Source of the DNA: Oscillospiraceae bacterium
GTDB taxonomy: Bacteria; Bacillota; Clostridia; UMGS1810
DNA: 46,380 bases
Assembly: GCA_015068975.1 (NCBI GenBank)
Contig: SVJM01000015.1
Location: forward strand, 1-46,380
Reading direction: 5' to 3'
Part shown: positions 31,477-42,600 of the stretch, piece after piece
Layout of the letters: each line of letters opens with the position of its first letter
How positions within the stretch are numbered: position 1 is the first letter of the stretch
Notes under the pieces: model-generated
Database searches by the model: none
What the model was told of the DNA's origin: nothing
The model's input: the letters and a program-made list of their open reading frames with translations, nothing else
Translations under genes and position numbers: made by a program

Positions 31477-34047
31477 ATGAAAAAACTTACATTGGGAATA
31501 CTTGCTCATGTTGATTCGGGCAAGACCACCCTTTCCGAAGCGTTGCTTTATAAATCGAATATTATCAGAGAAATGGGCAGAGTAGACAAGAGAAATACTT
31601 TTTTTGATACAGATACAATTGAAAGAGAACGTGGAATAACGGTTTTTTCAAAACAGGCAAAGCTCACTCTCAATGATATGACTGTATATCTTATTGACAC
31701 TCCGGGACATTCGGATTTTGGTGCAGAGACAGAACGGACGCTTTGTATACTGGATTATGCAATACTTCTTGTTTCTGCTTCGGATATGGTAACAGGCCAT
31801 ACCGAGACATTGTGGAGACTTCTTCACAGACACAATATTCCCACCTTTGTATTTGTAAACAAAACAGACCTTCCATACAAGGGCAAAGATGCTTTGTTTG
31901 ATGATTTCAAAAAAAACTTCGGTGATGGGTTTTTTCAGTGGGAGGATAAGGGGAATATAAATTTTGAAGAACTGGCCATATGCGATGAAGGTGCCATGGA
32001 AGAGTATCTTGAAACAGATTCTCTCTGTGATGATACCCTGATTTCACTTTTTCATCAGAGAAAAATATTTCCGGTAGTCTTTGGCTCTGCACTTAAAAAT
32101 CAGGGGATTGATGAGCTTTTGGAGTGTTTAGGCGAATATTCACGCAATCGCATATATCCTGAAGATTTTGGTGCAAGAGTATACAAGATTTCTGAGGATG
32201 AAACAGGTAACAGACTTACATTTCTTAAGGTGACAGGCGGAAGGATATCCGTGAGGGATATGGTTTCCGGATTAAATGATGATGGAGATAAGTGGGAAGA
32301 AAAGATAAACCAGATCAGGATATATTCGGGAGAAAAGTTTGTTACCACAGACACTGCATATGCAGGGGACGTGTGCGCTTTTACAGGACTTAAGAGTACC
32401 TATTCAGGACAGGGGCTGGGATTTGAAGAGGACAATGAACCTCCGGTTCTGGAATCGCTTTTTTCATATAAGGTACAGCTTATTGGCGATTATGATATGC
32501 TGTATGTACTGGATTCCTTCAAGAAGCTTTCTTATGAGGATTCACAGCTTAAATACAGATACAATTCCCAATCAGGAGAGATATATATAAATATAATGGG
32601 CGAAGTTCAGCTGGAGGTCTTAAAGAGAATGATTAAAGACCGTTTCGGTATGGAACTGGATTTTTGTGAAGCCGGTGTGGTGTATAAGGAAACTATCTCA
32701 GATGAGGTGGAGGGAGTGGGTCATTTTGAACCCTTGAGACACTACGCAGAGGTACACTTGCTTCTTGAGCCTTTAGAGAGAGGTGCGGGGCTTAAGTTTG
32801 AATCCAAGTGTCCCGATGATGTTCTTGACAGACATTTTCAGCGCCTTATCCTTACCCATCTTCAGGAAAAGACTCATCTTGGTGTGCTTACCGCATCGCC
32901 TATAACTGATATGAAAATTACCCTCTATACAGGAGCATATCACAAAAAGCACACCGAAGGCGGAGATTTTCGTCAGGCAACATACAGAGCGGTAAGACAG
33001 GGCTTGAGAAAAGCCAACAGCGTACTTCTTGAGCCATGGTACGACTTTTCACTTAAGCTTCCTTCGGAAAATTCAGGCAGGGCAATGACTGATTTGTCCA
33101 ATATGGGAGCAGATATAAATATGCCGGAAATTGTGGGTGACACTGCACATCTTACAGGCTTTGCACCTGCAAAGAAGATTCGCTCTTATATGAGAGAGAT
33201 AACAGGGTATACAAAGGGGATGGGAAGACTCAGTTTATCGTTTTCAGGATACAGAGAGTGTGAAGATCAGGATGAGATTGTAAGGGAGATTGGTTATGAT
33301 CCCGAGTATGATACAGAAAATACTGCAGACTCAGTGTTTTGTTCACATGGAGCAGGTTTTGTGGTGAAATGGGACAAGGTAGAAGAATATATGCATCTTG
33401 AAAGTATTTTCGATATTCGGGAGAAACAGCAGGAAGTATCTGTAAATATAAGAAAAACCAACCTTTCCGATACTGTAGAAAACGAAGCAGAGATAATGAA
33501 AATATTTGAAAACACCTATGGAAAAATTAAAAAGAAAACCGATGGTGTAAAAATAGAAAAGAAAAAACATACCGGTATAACACAGCCGGTCTTTAAGGGA
33601 AAGGTAAAAAAATACGAGGGAGAGTATCTCCTTATAGACGGATACAACATCATATTTGCCTGGAATGATCTTAAGGAAGCAGCCAAAGAAAGTCTGGAAC
33701 TTGCAAGAAAAAAGCTTATCGACAGAATATCCAACGTGGCTGCAGTCAAGAGCGAAAAGGTCATTGTGGTTTTTGACGCATATAAGGTCAAGGGCGGCAA
33801 AGGAGCAGTGGATCAGGAAGGTAATGTGACGGTTGTGTATACAAAAGAGGCAGAAACTGCCGATACTTATATAGAAAAGGTGTCTCACAAGCTTTCAAAA
33901 AACAATCTTGTACGTGTGGCAACCTCTGACTCTATGGAGCAGATAATAATCATAGGGTCAGGTGCCTTCAGAGTAAGCGCAGAAAACTTCTTAAAAGAAG
34001 TGGAGCTTCTTGAAAAAGAGATAGAGCAGTTTGTGGATACAGAGTAA
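31477..34047 (+). CDS. TetM-like ribosomal GTPase fused to a Rae1/YacP-type NYN ribonuclease
   Basis: An 856-residue two-part protein. Residues 1 to about 690 are a translation-factor GTPase of the EF-G/TetM group: AHVDSGKTT (G1), RGIT (G2), DTPGH (G3), NKTD (G4), GSAL (G5), then EF-G-type domains II-V with a domain IV rich in LSNMGADI. After a Lys-rich linker, residues about 712-856 match YacP/Rae1: LLIDGYNIIFAW (Asp721), VIVVFDAYKVKGG (Asp767), TKEAETADTYIEK (Asp796) and VATSDSMEQIIIIGSGAFR (Asp818). Rae1 in B. subtilis cuts mRNA in the ribosomal A site. The natural reading is a factor that binds the A site and delivers the nuclease. Tetracycline resistance is not established. Confidence 0.9.
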   Translation: MKKLTLGILAHVDSGKTTLSEALLYKSNIIREMGRVDKRNTFFDTDTIERERGITVFSKQAKLTLNDMTVYLIDTPGHSDFGAETERTLCILDYAILLVSASDMVTGHTETLWRLLHRHNIPTFVFVNKTDLPYKGKDALFDDFKKNFGDGFFQWEDKGNINFEELAICDEGAMEEYLETDSLCDDTLISLFHQRKIFPVVFGSALKNQGIDELLECLGEYSRNRIYPEDFGARVYKISEDETGNRLTFLKVTGGRISVRDMVSGLNDDGDKWEEKINQIRIYSGEKFVTTDTAYAGDVCAFTGLKSTYSGQGLGFEEDNEPPVLESLFSYKVQLIGDYDMLYVLDSFKKLSYEDSQLKYRYNSQSGEIYINIMGEVQLEVLKRMIKDRFGMELDFCEAGVVYKETISDEVEGVGHFEPLRHYAEVHLLLEPLERGAGLKFESKCPDDVLDRHFQRLILTHLQEKTHLGVLTASPITDMKITLYTGAYHKKHTEGGDFRQATYRAVRQGLRKANSVLLEPWYDFSLKLPSENSGRAMTDLSNMGADINMPEIVGDTAHLTGFAPAKKIRSYMREITGYTKGMGRLSLSFSGYRECEDQDEIVREIGYDPEYDTENTADSVFCSHGAGFVVKWDKVEEYMHLESIFDIREKQQEVSVNIRKTNLSDTVENEAEIMKIFENTYGKIKKKTDGVKIEKKKHTGITQPVFKGKVKKYEGEYLLIDGYNIIFAWNDLKEAAKESLELARKKLIDRISNVAAVKSEKVIVVFDAYKVKGGKGAVDQEGNVTVVYTKEAETADTYIEKVSHKLSKNNLVRVATSDSMEQIIIIGSGAFRVSAENFLKEVELLEKEIEQFVDTE

Positions 34048-34064
34048 AAAGGACAGAGAGTACA

Positions 34065-34679
34065 GTGAATAATACAGAGACCAGATGTTATATGTTTAAT
34101 AAGCCTCAGGGATGCATTACTGCAAGAAGGGATGCCCGTCACAAAACTGTCATGGAGTATTTCCCTTTGGAAATAAGGGATACCTTTCACCCTGTGGGAC
34201 GACTTGATAAGAATACAGAAGGGCTTCTTGTCATTACCAATGACGGAATGCTTACCAAAAAGCTCTGTGACCCTCAGGAAGGCACAAAGAAACAGTATTT
34301 TCTGTGGGCAATCGGGGAAATGACTGAAGAAAAGATACGAAGAATAGAAAAAGGTATTTCCATTAAGCACAGAGAAGAGCCTTGTCTTGAGGCTGAGATA
34401 AAGGTTAAGGACAGGGATTTTTTGTATAATATCAAGGGCTTTTTCTCTGAAGAACACCGTGAGAAGCTTATGAAAAACAAAAACCTTCCGGTTTTTTCCT
34501 GCTATATCACAATTACCGAGGGCAAAAAGCATCAGGTCAAAAGAATGATGAAAGCTACAGGCTGTACAGTGGTGTATCTTAAGAGGGTTAAAATCGGCAA
34601 TCTGTATCTTGACGAAGGCCTTATGCCCGGAGAATACAGAGAAATGACATCTGACGAAATCAAAGAATTAGAAGGATAA
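34065..34679 (+). CDS. RsuA/RluE-family pseudouridine synthase
   Basis: A 204-residue rRNA-type pseudouridine synthase. The catalytic motif is GRLDKNTEGLLVIT with Asp48; KKQYFL and GKKHQVKRMM are further family landmarks. The S4 domain found in many relatives is missing, and the protein begins directly at the catalytic fold. The start is GTG 34065, with AAAGGA and GAGAG upstream. It lies 17 bases after the GTPase-nuclease gene, so the two are probably co-transcribed. Confidence 0.88.
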   Translation: MNNTETRCYMFNKPQGCITARRDARHKTVMEYFPLEIRDTFHPVGRLDKNTEGLLVITNDGMLTKKLCDPQEGTKKQYFLWAIGEMTEEKIRRIEKGISIKHREEPCLEAEIKVKDRDFLYNIKGFFSEEHREKLMKNKNLPVFSCYITITEGKKHQVKRMMKATGCTVVYLKRVKIGNLYLDEGLMPGEYREMTSDEIKELEG

Positions 34680-34683
34680 ATCT

Positions 34684-35547
34684 ATGAGAGAACTGATTCA
34701 TACAGTGACAAGTGAAGAACATGGAAAAGCAGTGGGAGATATTATCAGATTAAATTTTGATATATCCTCCCACCTTTTGGCATATCTTAAGAATAATCAG
34801 GGGATATACCTTGGTGATGAATTGGTTACAGTGAGAAAAACTGTCAATGAGGGAGATGTACTTACCCTTAAAATCCGTGATATAAAGTCCCCTAATATTG
34901 TTCCTGTGAATCTTCCCTTAAAGATAGTTTATGAGGATGAGGACATTCTTGTGGTGGACAAGCCTGAGAATATGCCTGTGCACCCAAGTATAAACAACTA
35001 TACAAATACTCTTGGTAATGCAGTGATGTATTATTACAGACATGAAGAGTTTACCTTCAGACCGGTCAACCGTCTTGACAGAGACACCACCGGTCTTGTT
35101 GTGATTGCAAAAAACCGATATGCCGCAGATATTATTTCAAGACAGATGAAAGAGGGGCTTTTCAAAAAGGAATATATGGCGGTGGTAGAAGGGATTATTG
35201 AAGAAAAAGAAGGGGAAATAAATGCACCGATAAAGAGAGAATCAGAAAGTGTCATAAAGAGATGTGTATCTGAAGATGGGAAGGCTGCTCTTACGAAATA
35301 TCGGGTTGTAGACGAATGTGATAACAAATCCCTTGTAAAAATCAACCTTCTGACAGGCAGAACTCATCAGATACGAGTGCATTTTTCTCACATAGGTCAT
35401 CCCTTGTGTTACGATTATTTGTACGGCAATGAACAAAAGGGGAAGACTTTCTGTTTAAGATGCTCGAAGGTGGAGTTTTTTCATCCGTTTACCGGAAAAA
35501 ATATATCTTTTTCACTACCTTTCGATAAAGAGATTTCCAAATTGTAA
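34684..35547 (+). CDS. RluA-family pseudouridine synthase
   Basis: A 287-residue protein with an N-terminal S4-like region (about 15-65) and the RluA core: VDKPENMPVHPS, NRLDRDTTGLVVIAKN with catalytic Asp132, and GRTHQIRVHFSHIGHPL. It modifies uridines of rRNA or tRNA; the site cannot be told. Only four bases separate it from the preceding synthase stop, so the two are translationally coupled. Confidence 0.92.
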   Translation: MRELIHTVTSEEHGKAVGDIIRLNFDISSHLLAYLKNNQGIYLGDELVTVRKTVNEGDVLTLKIRDIKSPNIVPVNLPLKIVYEDEDILVVDKPENMPVHPSINNYTNTLGNAVMYYYRHEEFTFRPVNRLDRDTTGLVVIAKNRYAADIISRQMKEGLFKKEYMAVVEGIIEEKEGEINAPIKRESESVIKRCVSEDGKAALTKYRVVDECDNKSLVKINLLTGRTHQIRVHFSHIGHPLCYDYLYGNEQKGKTFCLRCSKVEFFHPFTGKNISFSLPFDKEISKL

Positions 35548-35596
35548 ACCAGGTGTAAATTTTTTGTTTTTGATATGTGTGTAAGGCCCTAAAAAC

Positions 35597-35625
35597 TTGA
35601 CATTTACTTAGAAATTTGGTATCAT
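35597..35625 (+). promoter_or_regulatory. Promoter of the surface-protein genes
   Basis: A perfect TTGACA (35597-35602), 17 bases, and TATCAT (35620-35625) precede the membrane-anchored protein. No other strong promoter is seen before the giant SLH gene, so both may share this one. Confidence 0.75.
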
Positions 35626-35687
35626 TTACTATGTATGATTATACTATGGGATAGCTATGACTATTTTAAGAAAGACGGGGTGTAATT

Positions 35688-36620
35688 TTGAAAAAGAGAA
35701 GACCAATTTTCAAGATTTTACTTATTGTTTTTTTAGTGTTGGTTATATCCCTTGCCGCTGTGTGTATACGGCATTGGAACACTATAATTGCTGTGATTGA
35801 CGGACTGAACTATTCTGTCGAAGAGATAGAGAATATCAGGATAGAGAATCAAAAGGAAGTTGATAGAGAATTATCCAAGTATCCTGACCTTCATTTCAGA
35901 AATCTCACAAGCGAAGAAATCACAGCTCTTTCCGAAGGGAAGATCAGTCAGGATGATATACCTTATCTGGTAACAGGCAGAAAGGTTTATGTGGACGGAG
36001 AAGTTATCACCACTGAAGAATACGAAGATAGAACAAAGTCTGATGAGAATGATCCAGAGGGCAAGGCCGATGATGAGTCGGATAAAGATGGTGACAGCCT
36101 CTTTGAAAAAATCAAGGACGGCAAAATAGAAAAAAAAGACAATAAGGATTCTAAAGACAGCAAAGATAATAATGGCGACAAAAACACTCAGGGCAAAACA
36201 AACAGTACCGATTCAAAGAATAATTCCGAAAGCTCGAAGGGTGACGGTCAGCAGAATGTTCCTAAGACAAATCCGGAGCTTGAGGCAGTGCTTCAGAAGT
36301 TTTTTGTACTCAAAGCGACATTTCTTGCCGATATAGAATCGAGAGTAAACGGGATGATTGCAGAGTATAAATCACATCCGAAGAACCAACGTACCAAAGC
36401 TTTGAGAAGCTCTTATGCAAACAATGCGATTTCATTGATGTCTCAGATGGAGCCACAGTATGATGCGCAGTTTGAGGCAGTTGTTTCTGAACTGAGTGCA
36501 GTTATAGAAAAGACTAACGGCGACAGAAATCTGGTAAATACCGTAAGAGATGCTTACAGAAAAGAAAAGGCTGCCGTAAAAGCACAGTATGTAAGCAGAG
36601 CAAGAAAATATATAAAATAA
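35688..36620 (+). CDS. Membrane-anchored acidic protein with disordered linker, unknown
   Basis: A 310-residue protein starting at TTG 35688 behind ACGGGGTG. One N-terminal transmembrane segment (about 8-30) is followed by an acidic alpha-helical part, a low-complexity linker full of Lys, Asp, Asn and Ser (about 120-195), and a helical C-terminal domain (about 205-310) with Ala, Glu and Gln heptads. I know no family. It probably spans from the membrane into the wall and lies 60 bases upstream of the giant SLH protein, so a role in building or holding the surface layer is possible. Confidence 0.7.
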   Translation: MKKRRPIFKILLIVFLVLVISLAAVCIRHWNTIIAVIDGLNYSVEEIENIRIENQKEVDRELSKYPDLHFRNLTSEEITALSEGKISQDDIPYLVTGRKVYVDGEVITTEEYEDRTKSDENDPEGKADDESDKDGDSLFEKIKDGKIEKKDNKDSKDSKDNNGDKNTQGKTNSTDSKNNSESSKGDGQQNVPKTNPELEAVLQKFFVLKATFLADIESRVNGMIAEYKSHPKNQRTKALRSSYANNAISLMSQMEPQYDAQFEAVVSELSAVIEKTNGDRNLVNTVRDAYRKEKAAVKAQYVSRARKYIK

Positions 36621-36680
36621 GAAAGATAATTAATTTATTTACTAAATTTTTTTTACAAAATTTTAAGGGGTGTGAACACT

Positions 36681-39600
36681 TTGGCAAAGAAAATGAAAAG
36701 GCTTCTTTCACTGTTTGTTTGTGTTGTGATGATTGTTTCATCATTTGCATTCACAACAGTGGCAGGAGCAGCACAGTTCAAAGATATGCCGAATAACTGG
36801 TCAACAGCTGCACTTACACATGCAGTCAACAATGACCTTTTGAGAGGTAAGGGAGATGGGATGCTTTGTCCTGACGACTATCTTACCAGAGCAGAAATGG
36901 CTACTGTTATCAACAGAGCATTCAATGCGAAGGTAGCGGCAGATATCTCAGCATACTTAGATGTATCTCCGTCAGAATGGTATCACAATGAATTTGGAAA
37001 GGCGCTTAATATGCAGACCTTCTACGGAACAGGTGACAATATGTTCCGCCCGCAGAACACTATCACGAGAGAAGAAGTGTTTATTGCAATTGCCAGAGCT
37101 TTGGTGGTATCAACAAATGACTATAGTGTGCTTGATAAATTTGACGACGGTTCAGATGTTTCATCATGGGCTAAGGAATTTGTTTCGGCACTTGTGTCAA
37201 ATGGATACGTAAACGGATACGGCAATGGTCTGATATTGCCTAAGAATAATATTACAAGAGCTGAATTTGCTCAGCTTCTCTATAATATATTCAAGCAGTA
37301 TATTACAGAGCCGGGTACATATGACGATGTGGTAAACGATGGCGGTGTTGTTATCCGCAATGAAGGAATTTCATTGTCTGACGTTACAATCAACGGAGAC
37401 CTTGTTATAGCAGATGGTGTGGGAGAAGGTATACTCACACTTAAGAATGTCAAGGTAAACGGAAGACTTCTTGTAAGAGGCTCCAAGCAGATAACAGTGA
37501 CTGACTGTGTATTTACAGAAGGCATTGTTGTGAAAAATGTAAATGGAGTTGTACACTTTGATAACTACCGTAGCGAGCCTGAATTTAATATTCTTACAGA
37601 GGTTACAAAGGCAACCTTTAAGGATGATTCATATTCAATCGGCTTCGGTGGCGGATCATCAGGTGGATCAGGCGGATCAGGCGGTCCTGCTGATATAAAG
37701 TACAACATTACTCTTAACCTTAATGGCGGTTCTCTTGCTCCGGGAGTAAACAATGTGCTTAAATGGAGACAAGGATCAACACTTGCTACATCAAATCTTC
37801 CTGTTGTTTCCAAGCCAAACTTTATTTTTGGTGGTTGGTATAAGGACGCCGCGTTTACTGAAAGTTTCACATCAGAAGTAGTTACAGGTGCTTTTGACCT
37901 TTATGCTAAGTGGATGGCAGAAGTAACATTTGATTCAGTTGGCGGTTCTACTGTTCCTTCAGAAATTGTAGAAATCGGAGCAACAGTTGCAGAGCCTGCA
38001 ACACCAACGCTTACAAATAAGGTATTTAGCGGATGGTATGTTGATTCCGCATATACAACAGCATTTAACTTTGCCACACCTATTACACAAAATACTACAC
38101 TTTATGCCAGATGGACAGACATCCCTATTACAACATATACAGTAACATTTAATTCAATGGGCGGGTCAGCAGTTGCACCTGTGACAGTTAATGAAAATGA
38201 CATGATCACAGAGCCTGCTCATCCTTCAAAAACAGGATATGATTTTGCAGGCTGGTACAAAGACAGTGCTTATACACAGAGCTTTGCTTTTAATACCGAG
38301 CCGATAGTTTCAGATATTACACTTTATGCAAAGTGGACTATAAAGACATTTACAGTGACATTTGTTACAGGAAATGGAGCAACAATTATCCCTCCTTATT
38401 TTAATGTACCATATGACACACTTATCAGCAATCCGGGCACACCTTCAAGAACAGGTTATTCTTTCGCAGGATGGTATAAGGGCGAAAACGGTACCGGTGG
38501 AGTATTTGATTTTGCAACTGATAAGATTACAGCTAATACAACAATCTATGCTCACTGGAATTCTTTGTATTACAAGCTTCATTATAATACATTAGGTGGT
38601 ACAATCAACGGAGTGGAAAATCCATTTGTTAATGTAAACCATGGTGAATCCACACTGGCACCTGATGATCCGGTGAAACCAAATGCAGTCTTTGGCGGAT
38701 GGTTCAAGGATGCAGAATATACAACACCTTTTGTATTTATGGTAGATGAAATTACAGAAGAAACTACAATATATGCAAAATGGACATACACCGTTGAGTT
38801 TAACACAAACGGCGGTTCATTCGTAGCACCTCAGCCGGTTGTTCACGGAAAGTTTGCGACAGAGCCGCAAGTGCCTTCCAATCCCGGAAATTTCTTTGGA
38901 GGCTGGTTTATAGATGCAGCTTGCACAGTGGCATTTAACTTCGAAACACCTGTTACCGAATCAACTACGCTCTATGCGAAATGGTCACCGATTCCGGTTA
39001 CGATGTATACTGTAACATTTTATTCCGATGGTGGTTCAGCAGTCGCACCTCAGACAGTTTCCAATGGATCAAAGATAACAAAGCCTGCTGATCCCACAAA
39101 GGAAGGATATACATTTAACGGATGGTTGAAGCCTGATAACTCGGCATTTGATTTTGCTAACGATACAATCACAGGTAATATCACACTCAAGGCTACATGG
39201 ACAATTAATGAATACACAGTAACATTTAACCCTGATAACGGAGAAGCAACTGATGAAGTTTCTGTAAATCACGGAGATTTGGTTGCAAGACCTACAGATC
39301 CTTCAAAGATAGGTTACACCTTCGATAAATGGACAAAGCTAGACGGCACTGAATTTGATTTTAGTACACCAATCACAGGAAATATCACACTTAAGGCTAC
39401 ATGGACAAAAAATGAATACACAGTAACTTTCGATGCCAATGGTGGTTACCCTGTTCCTGCAGCACAGACTGTAGAACATGGAGAATGTGCTACAAAGCCT
39501 GCAGATCCGGCAAAACAGGGATTTGACTTCCTCGGCTGGTATATAGGTGCAGACGAATACAACTTTGCAACTTATGTTACTTCAGGTATTACACTTGTGG

Positions 39601-42600
39601 CGAGATGGGAAGTTAAGAAATTTACCGTATCATTTGATTCTATGGGTGGCTCATCTGTTTCACCTGTAAATAATGTGGAATATGGTACAAAGATTAATGA
39701 ACCTTCTGAACCATCAATGACAGGCTACACATTCAAGGGATGGTATAAGGATACAAACTATGTGAATTCCTTTGATTTTGCAAACGATGTGATCATATCC
39801 AATATCACTCTTTATGCAAAATGGGAAATCAGCGAATATACAGTAACATTTGAAACATATGGCGGCTCTGTAATAAATCCACAGACTGTAACACATGGAA
39901 ACAAAGCCAATAAGCCTTATCCAAATCCTGTAAAGGACGGACATACATTTGTAAAATGGATTAATGTAAGTGGCGATGAATTTGATTTCAATACACCTAT
40001 TACAAAAGATACCGAGCTTTATGCTCAGTGGTTGATCAACAAGTATCTTGTAGAATTTGAAACAAACGGCGGTTCAGCAGTAGATTCTCAGTTGATTGAG
40101 TACGAAGGCTATGTTACAGAGCCTACAGCTCCTACAAAAGACGGATACATATTTGAAGGCTGGTATAAAGAAGATACATTTGTAAATGAATTTGACTTTG
40201 CAAGTGATATCATAACAAAGGATACTACACTTTATGCTAAGTGGGAGCCTATCCCTGTAGAGTATGTTACAGTTACATTTGTTACAAATTGTGCAAATAC
40301 TCTTGATGACGAAGAGATCATAAAGGGAACAAAGATTTCACAGCCTACAGTAGAAAATCAGGGCTATACCCTTGTGGGCTGGTATACAACAGAAGATTTC
40401 CAGGATGGTACAAAGATTGACTTCGATACATATACATTTGATGTAAGTATCACAATCTATGCTAAATGGGAGGCAAATCCTGTATACTACACAGTTAAGT
40501 TCTATGATGGTATGAGCGATGAATACCTTGAAGGAGAAGAAACCTATCTTTCAGGTTCACTTATTCCACAGTCAGATATTCCTGCTGCTACTAAGTATAA
40601 TTATGAAGGCTTCTACAAAGACTCTACTATATCTTCACTTTATGCAGGAGATGAATATCAGCACTACATCGATCCTCTCTGGTTGTATAAGGGAGATGAT
40701 GATAAGTGGAAGGTATTTGATCTGACTACAGATATCGTAGAGAAAGACTTAGAACTTCACTACGGAGCAAAATGGCTTGAGCTTGCAGCATATGTAAATC
40801 AGTTAAATCATGAGTTCCAGGTGAAGACACCATATGAGCTTGACTTGACAGATTCATATCTTACAAATGTATTCAAGGATATGCTCTTCAGAAACAGAAA
40901 CAATCTTAACAATGCATATAATCTTCCACAGGTTGATGAAAAGAAAGCACAGATTATGTCAAAGCTTACTGCATCAGGACTTATTGATGAAGATAAGAAT
41001 ATCCTTATACAGTATATTAAGTTGAGATTTGCACAGCTTATTGGAGAAGAAAACTTAAGAGATTTCATTGTAGAAAATGCCAAAAAGCAGCTTTCTTCAA
41101 ATGATGGCTTAAAGGATACGCTTACAGAATATATCGATTCTCACAGTGAGCAAGAAGTCGAAAAGCTTATAATCAAAGCTATCGACAAACAGCTTAACAA
41201 TCCTATCACAAGAGACGAAACTATCCAAATGATAGAAGAGCTTGTGCTTGATGTGATTGAGCGCAACCCGGCAATGTTTGCTGATATGATTGAAGACTAT
41301 ATCGAGACAGAAATTGCCGAGGGAAGAGAAGATGATGTAGAGTCTCTCATAGTAAAAATTATTACAGACGGTATGGATGCAGATACACTTAAGACAGTAG
41401 CTCTTAAGGTAGATATGAAGCCATACATTGATGCTTATATCGATGACCTTACAATTGATCAGCTCAAATCATACTACGATAAGATTGTAAACAAGTTTAT
41501 AAACAATGAAAACTTCAAGACATATATCAATGAATATGCTGTTGCGGTTGATGACGATACCCTGAAAGCATTTATGAAGGGTTACATCAACACAACCGGT
41601 GAAGGTAAAGTATTCTCTGATTATCTTACAGATATGACAGATGAAGACCTTACAAAATACATTTCTGACAATCTTAAGGATGTAATTGATGATGTTGATA
41701 TTAATGAATACATTACAGGGTATATTGAGGGCCTTTCAGAAGCTAAATTCAAGGAGTATACAACTCTTTATATCAACAGTCTTGATGCAGATACAAAGGA
41801 AAGTTATATCAAGACATATCTTGATACACTCACCACAGAAGAACTTGCTTCAAGAGTTGCAGACTATGTATTGGGACTTGAAGATGTAGCAGGTGAGCTT
41901 AAGACATACATCGGTAAGATTTCAGATGAAGCACTTGTAGAATATATTTCCAATTATATTAAGGAAAATACCACAAATGCTACAATTGTGGGATATATCA
42001 TTGATTATGTAAAGACAGAAATAGCAGCTGCTACACCTAATGCAACTGTTATGAGCAAGGTAACCGAATTTGTAACAGGTAATGCTTCTTCAATTGATGA
42101 AGTAAAGAGTGTTATGAAGGATGTGCTTCCGAAATATGCAAAGACTATTTCAGAAGCAGCGATTACATCACGCATCACAGAATACTTTGACACAGCAGAA
42201 GGTCAGGCTGATTTCATTAATATTCTCAGAAAGTATCTTGCATCTGAAGGATATACTCAGAGTAATATTGATTCAATTCTTTCGAATGATGCTGAAATAC
42301 TAACTCATAAGACTGAGGCGATAGAATATGTTGTTGATGAAATCAGAAAGAACAACAGCGAAGTATTCGAGAAGGACCCTGTAACAGGAGAATTCACAAA
42401 TACATGGGTAAATGTGGATAAGGTTGCTTCAAGCTTTATTTCAAATACTGACTTTATTGCAGAAATGATCACAGTACCCGGCGTAATGGGTGAAATCCTT
42501 AAAAACGGTAATGCAGTCAATGTTATCACAGCAAAGGAAACATTCAGAACACAGATTATGAATATGCTGGTTGATCCTTTGAATCAGACAGTAATGAACA

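Noticed and set aside
31477-34047. Simple call as a tetracycline resistance gene
   Set aside because: The GTPase half resembles TetM, but the fused nuclease domain and the chromosomal translation-gene setting point to a different role; no resistance context is present.
33885-34532. 215-codon minus-strand frame
   Set aside because: Antisense to the GTPase-nuclease end and the RsuA-type gene; composition reflects the opposite strand.
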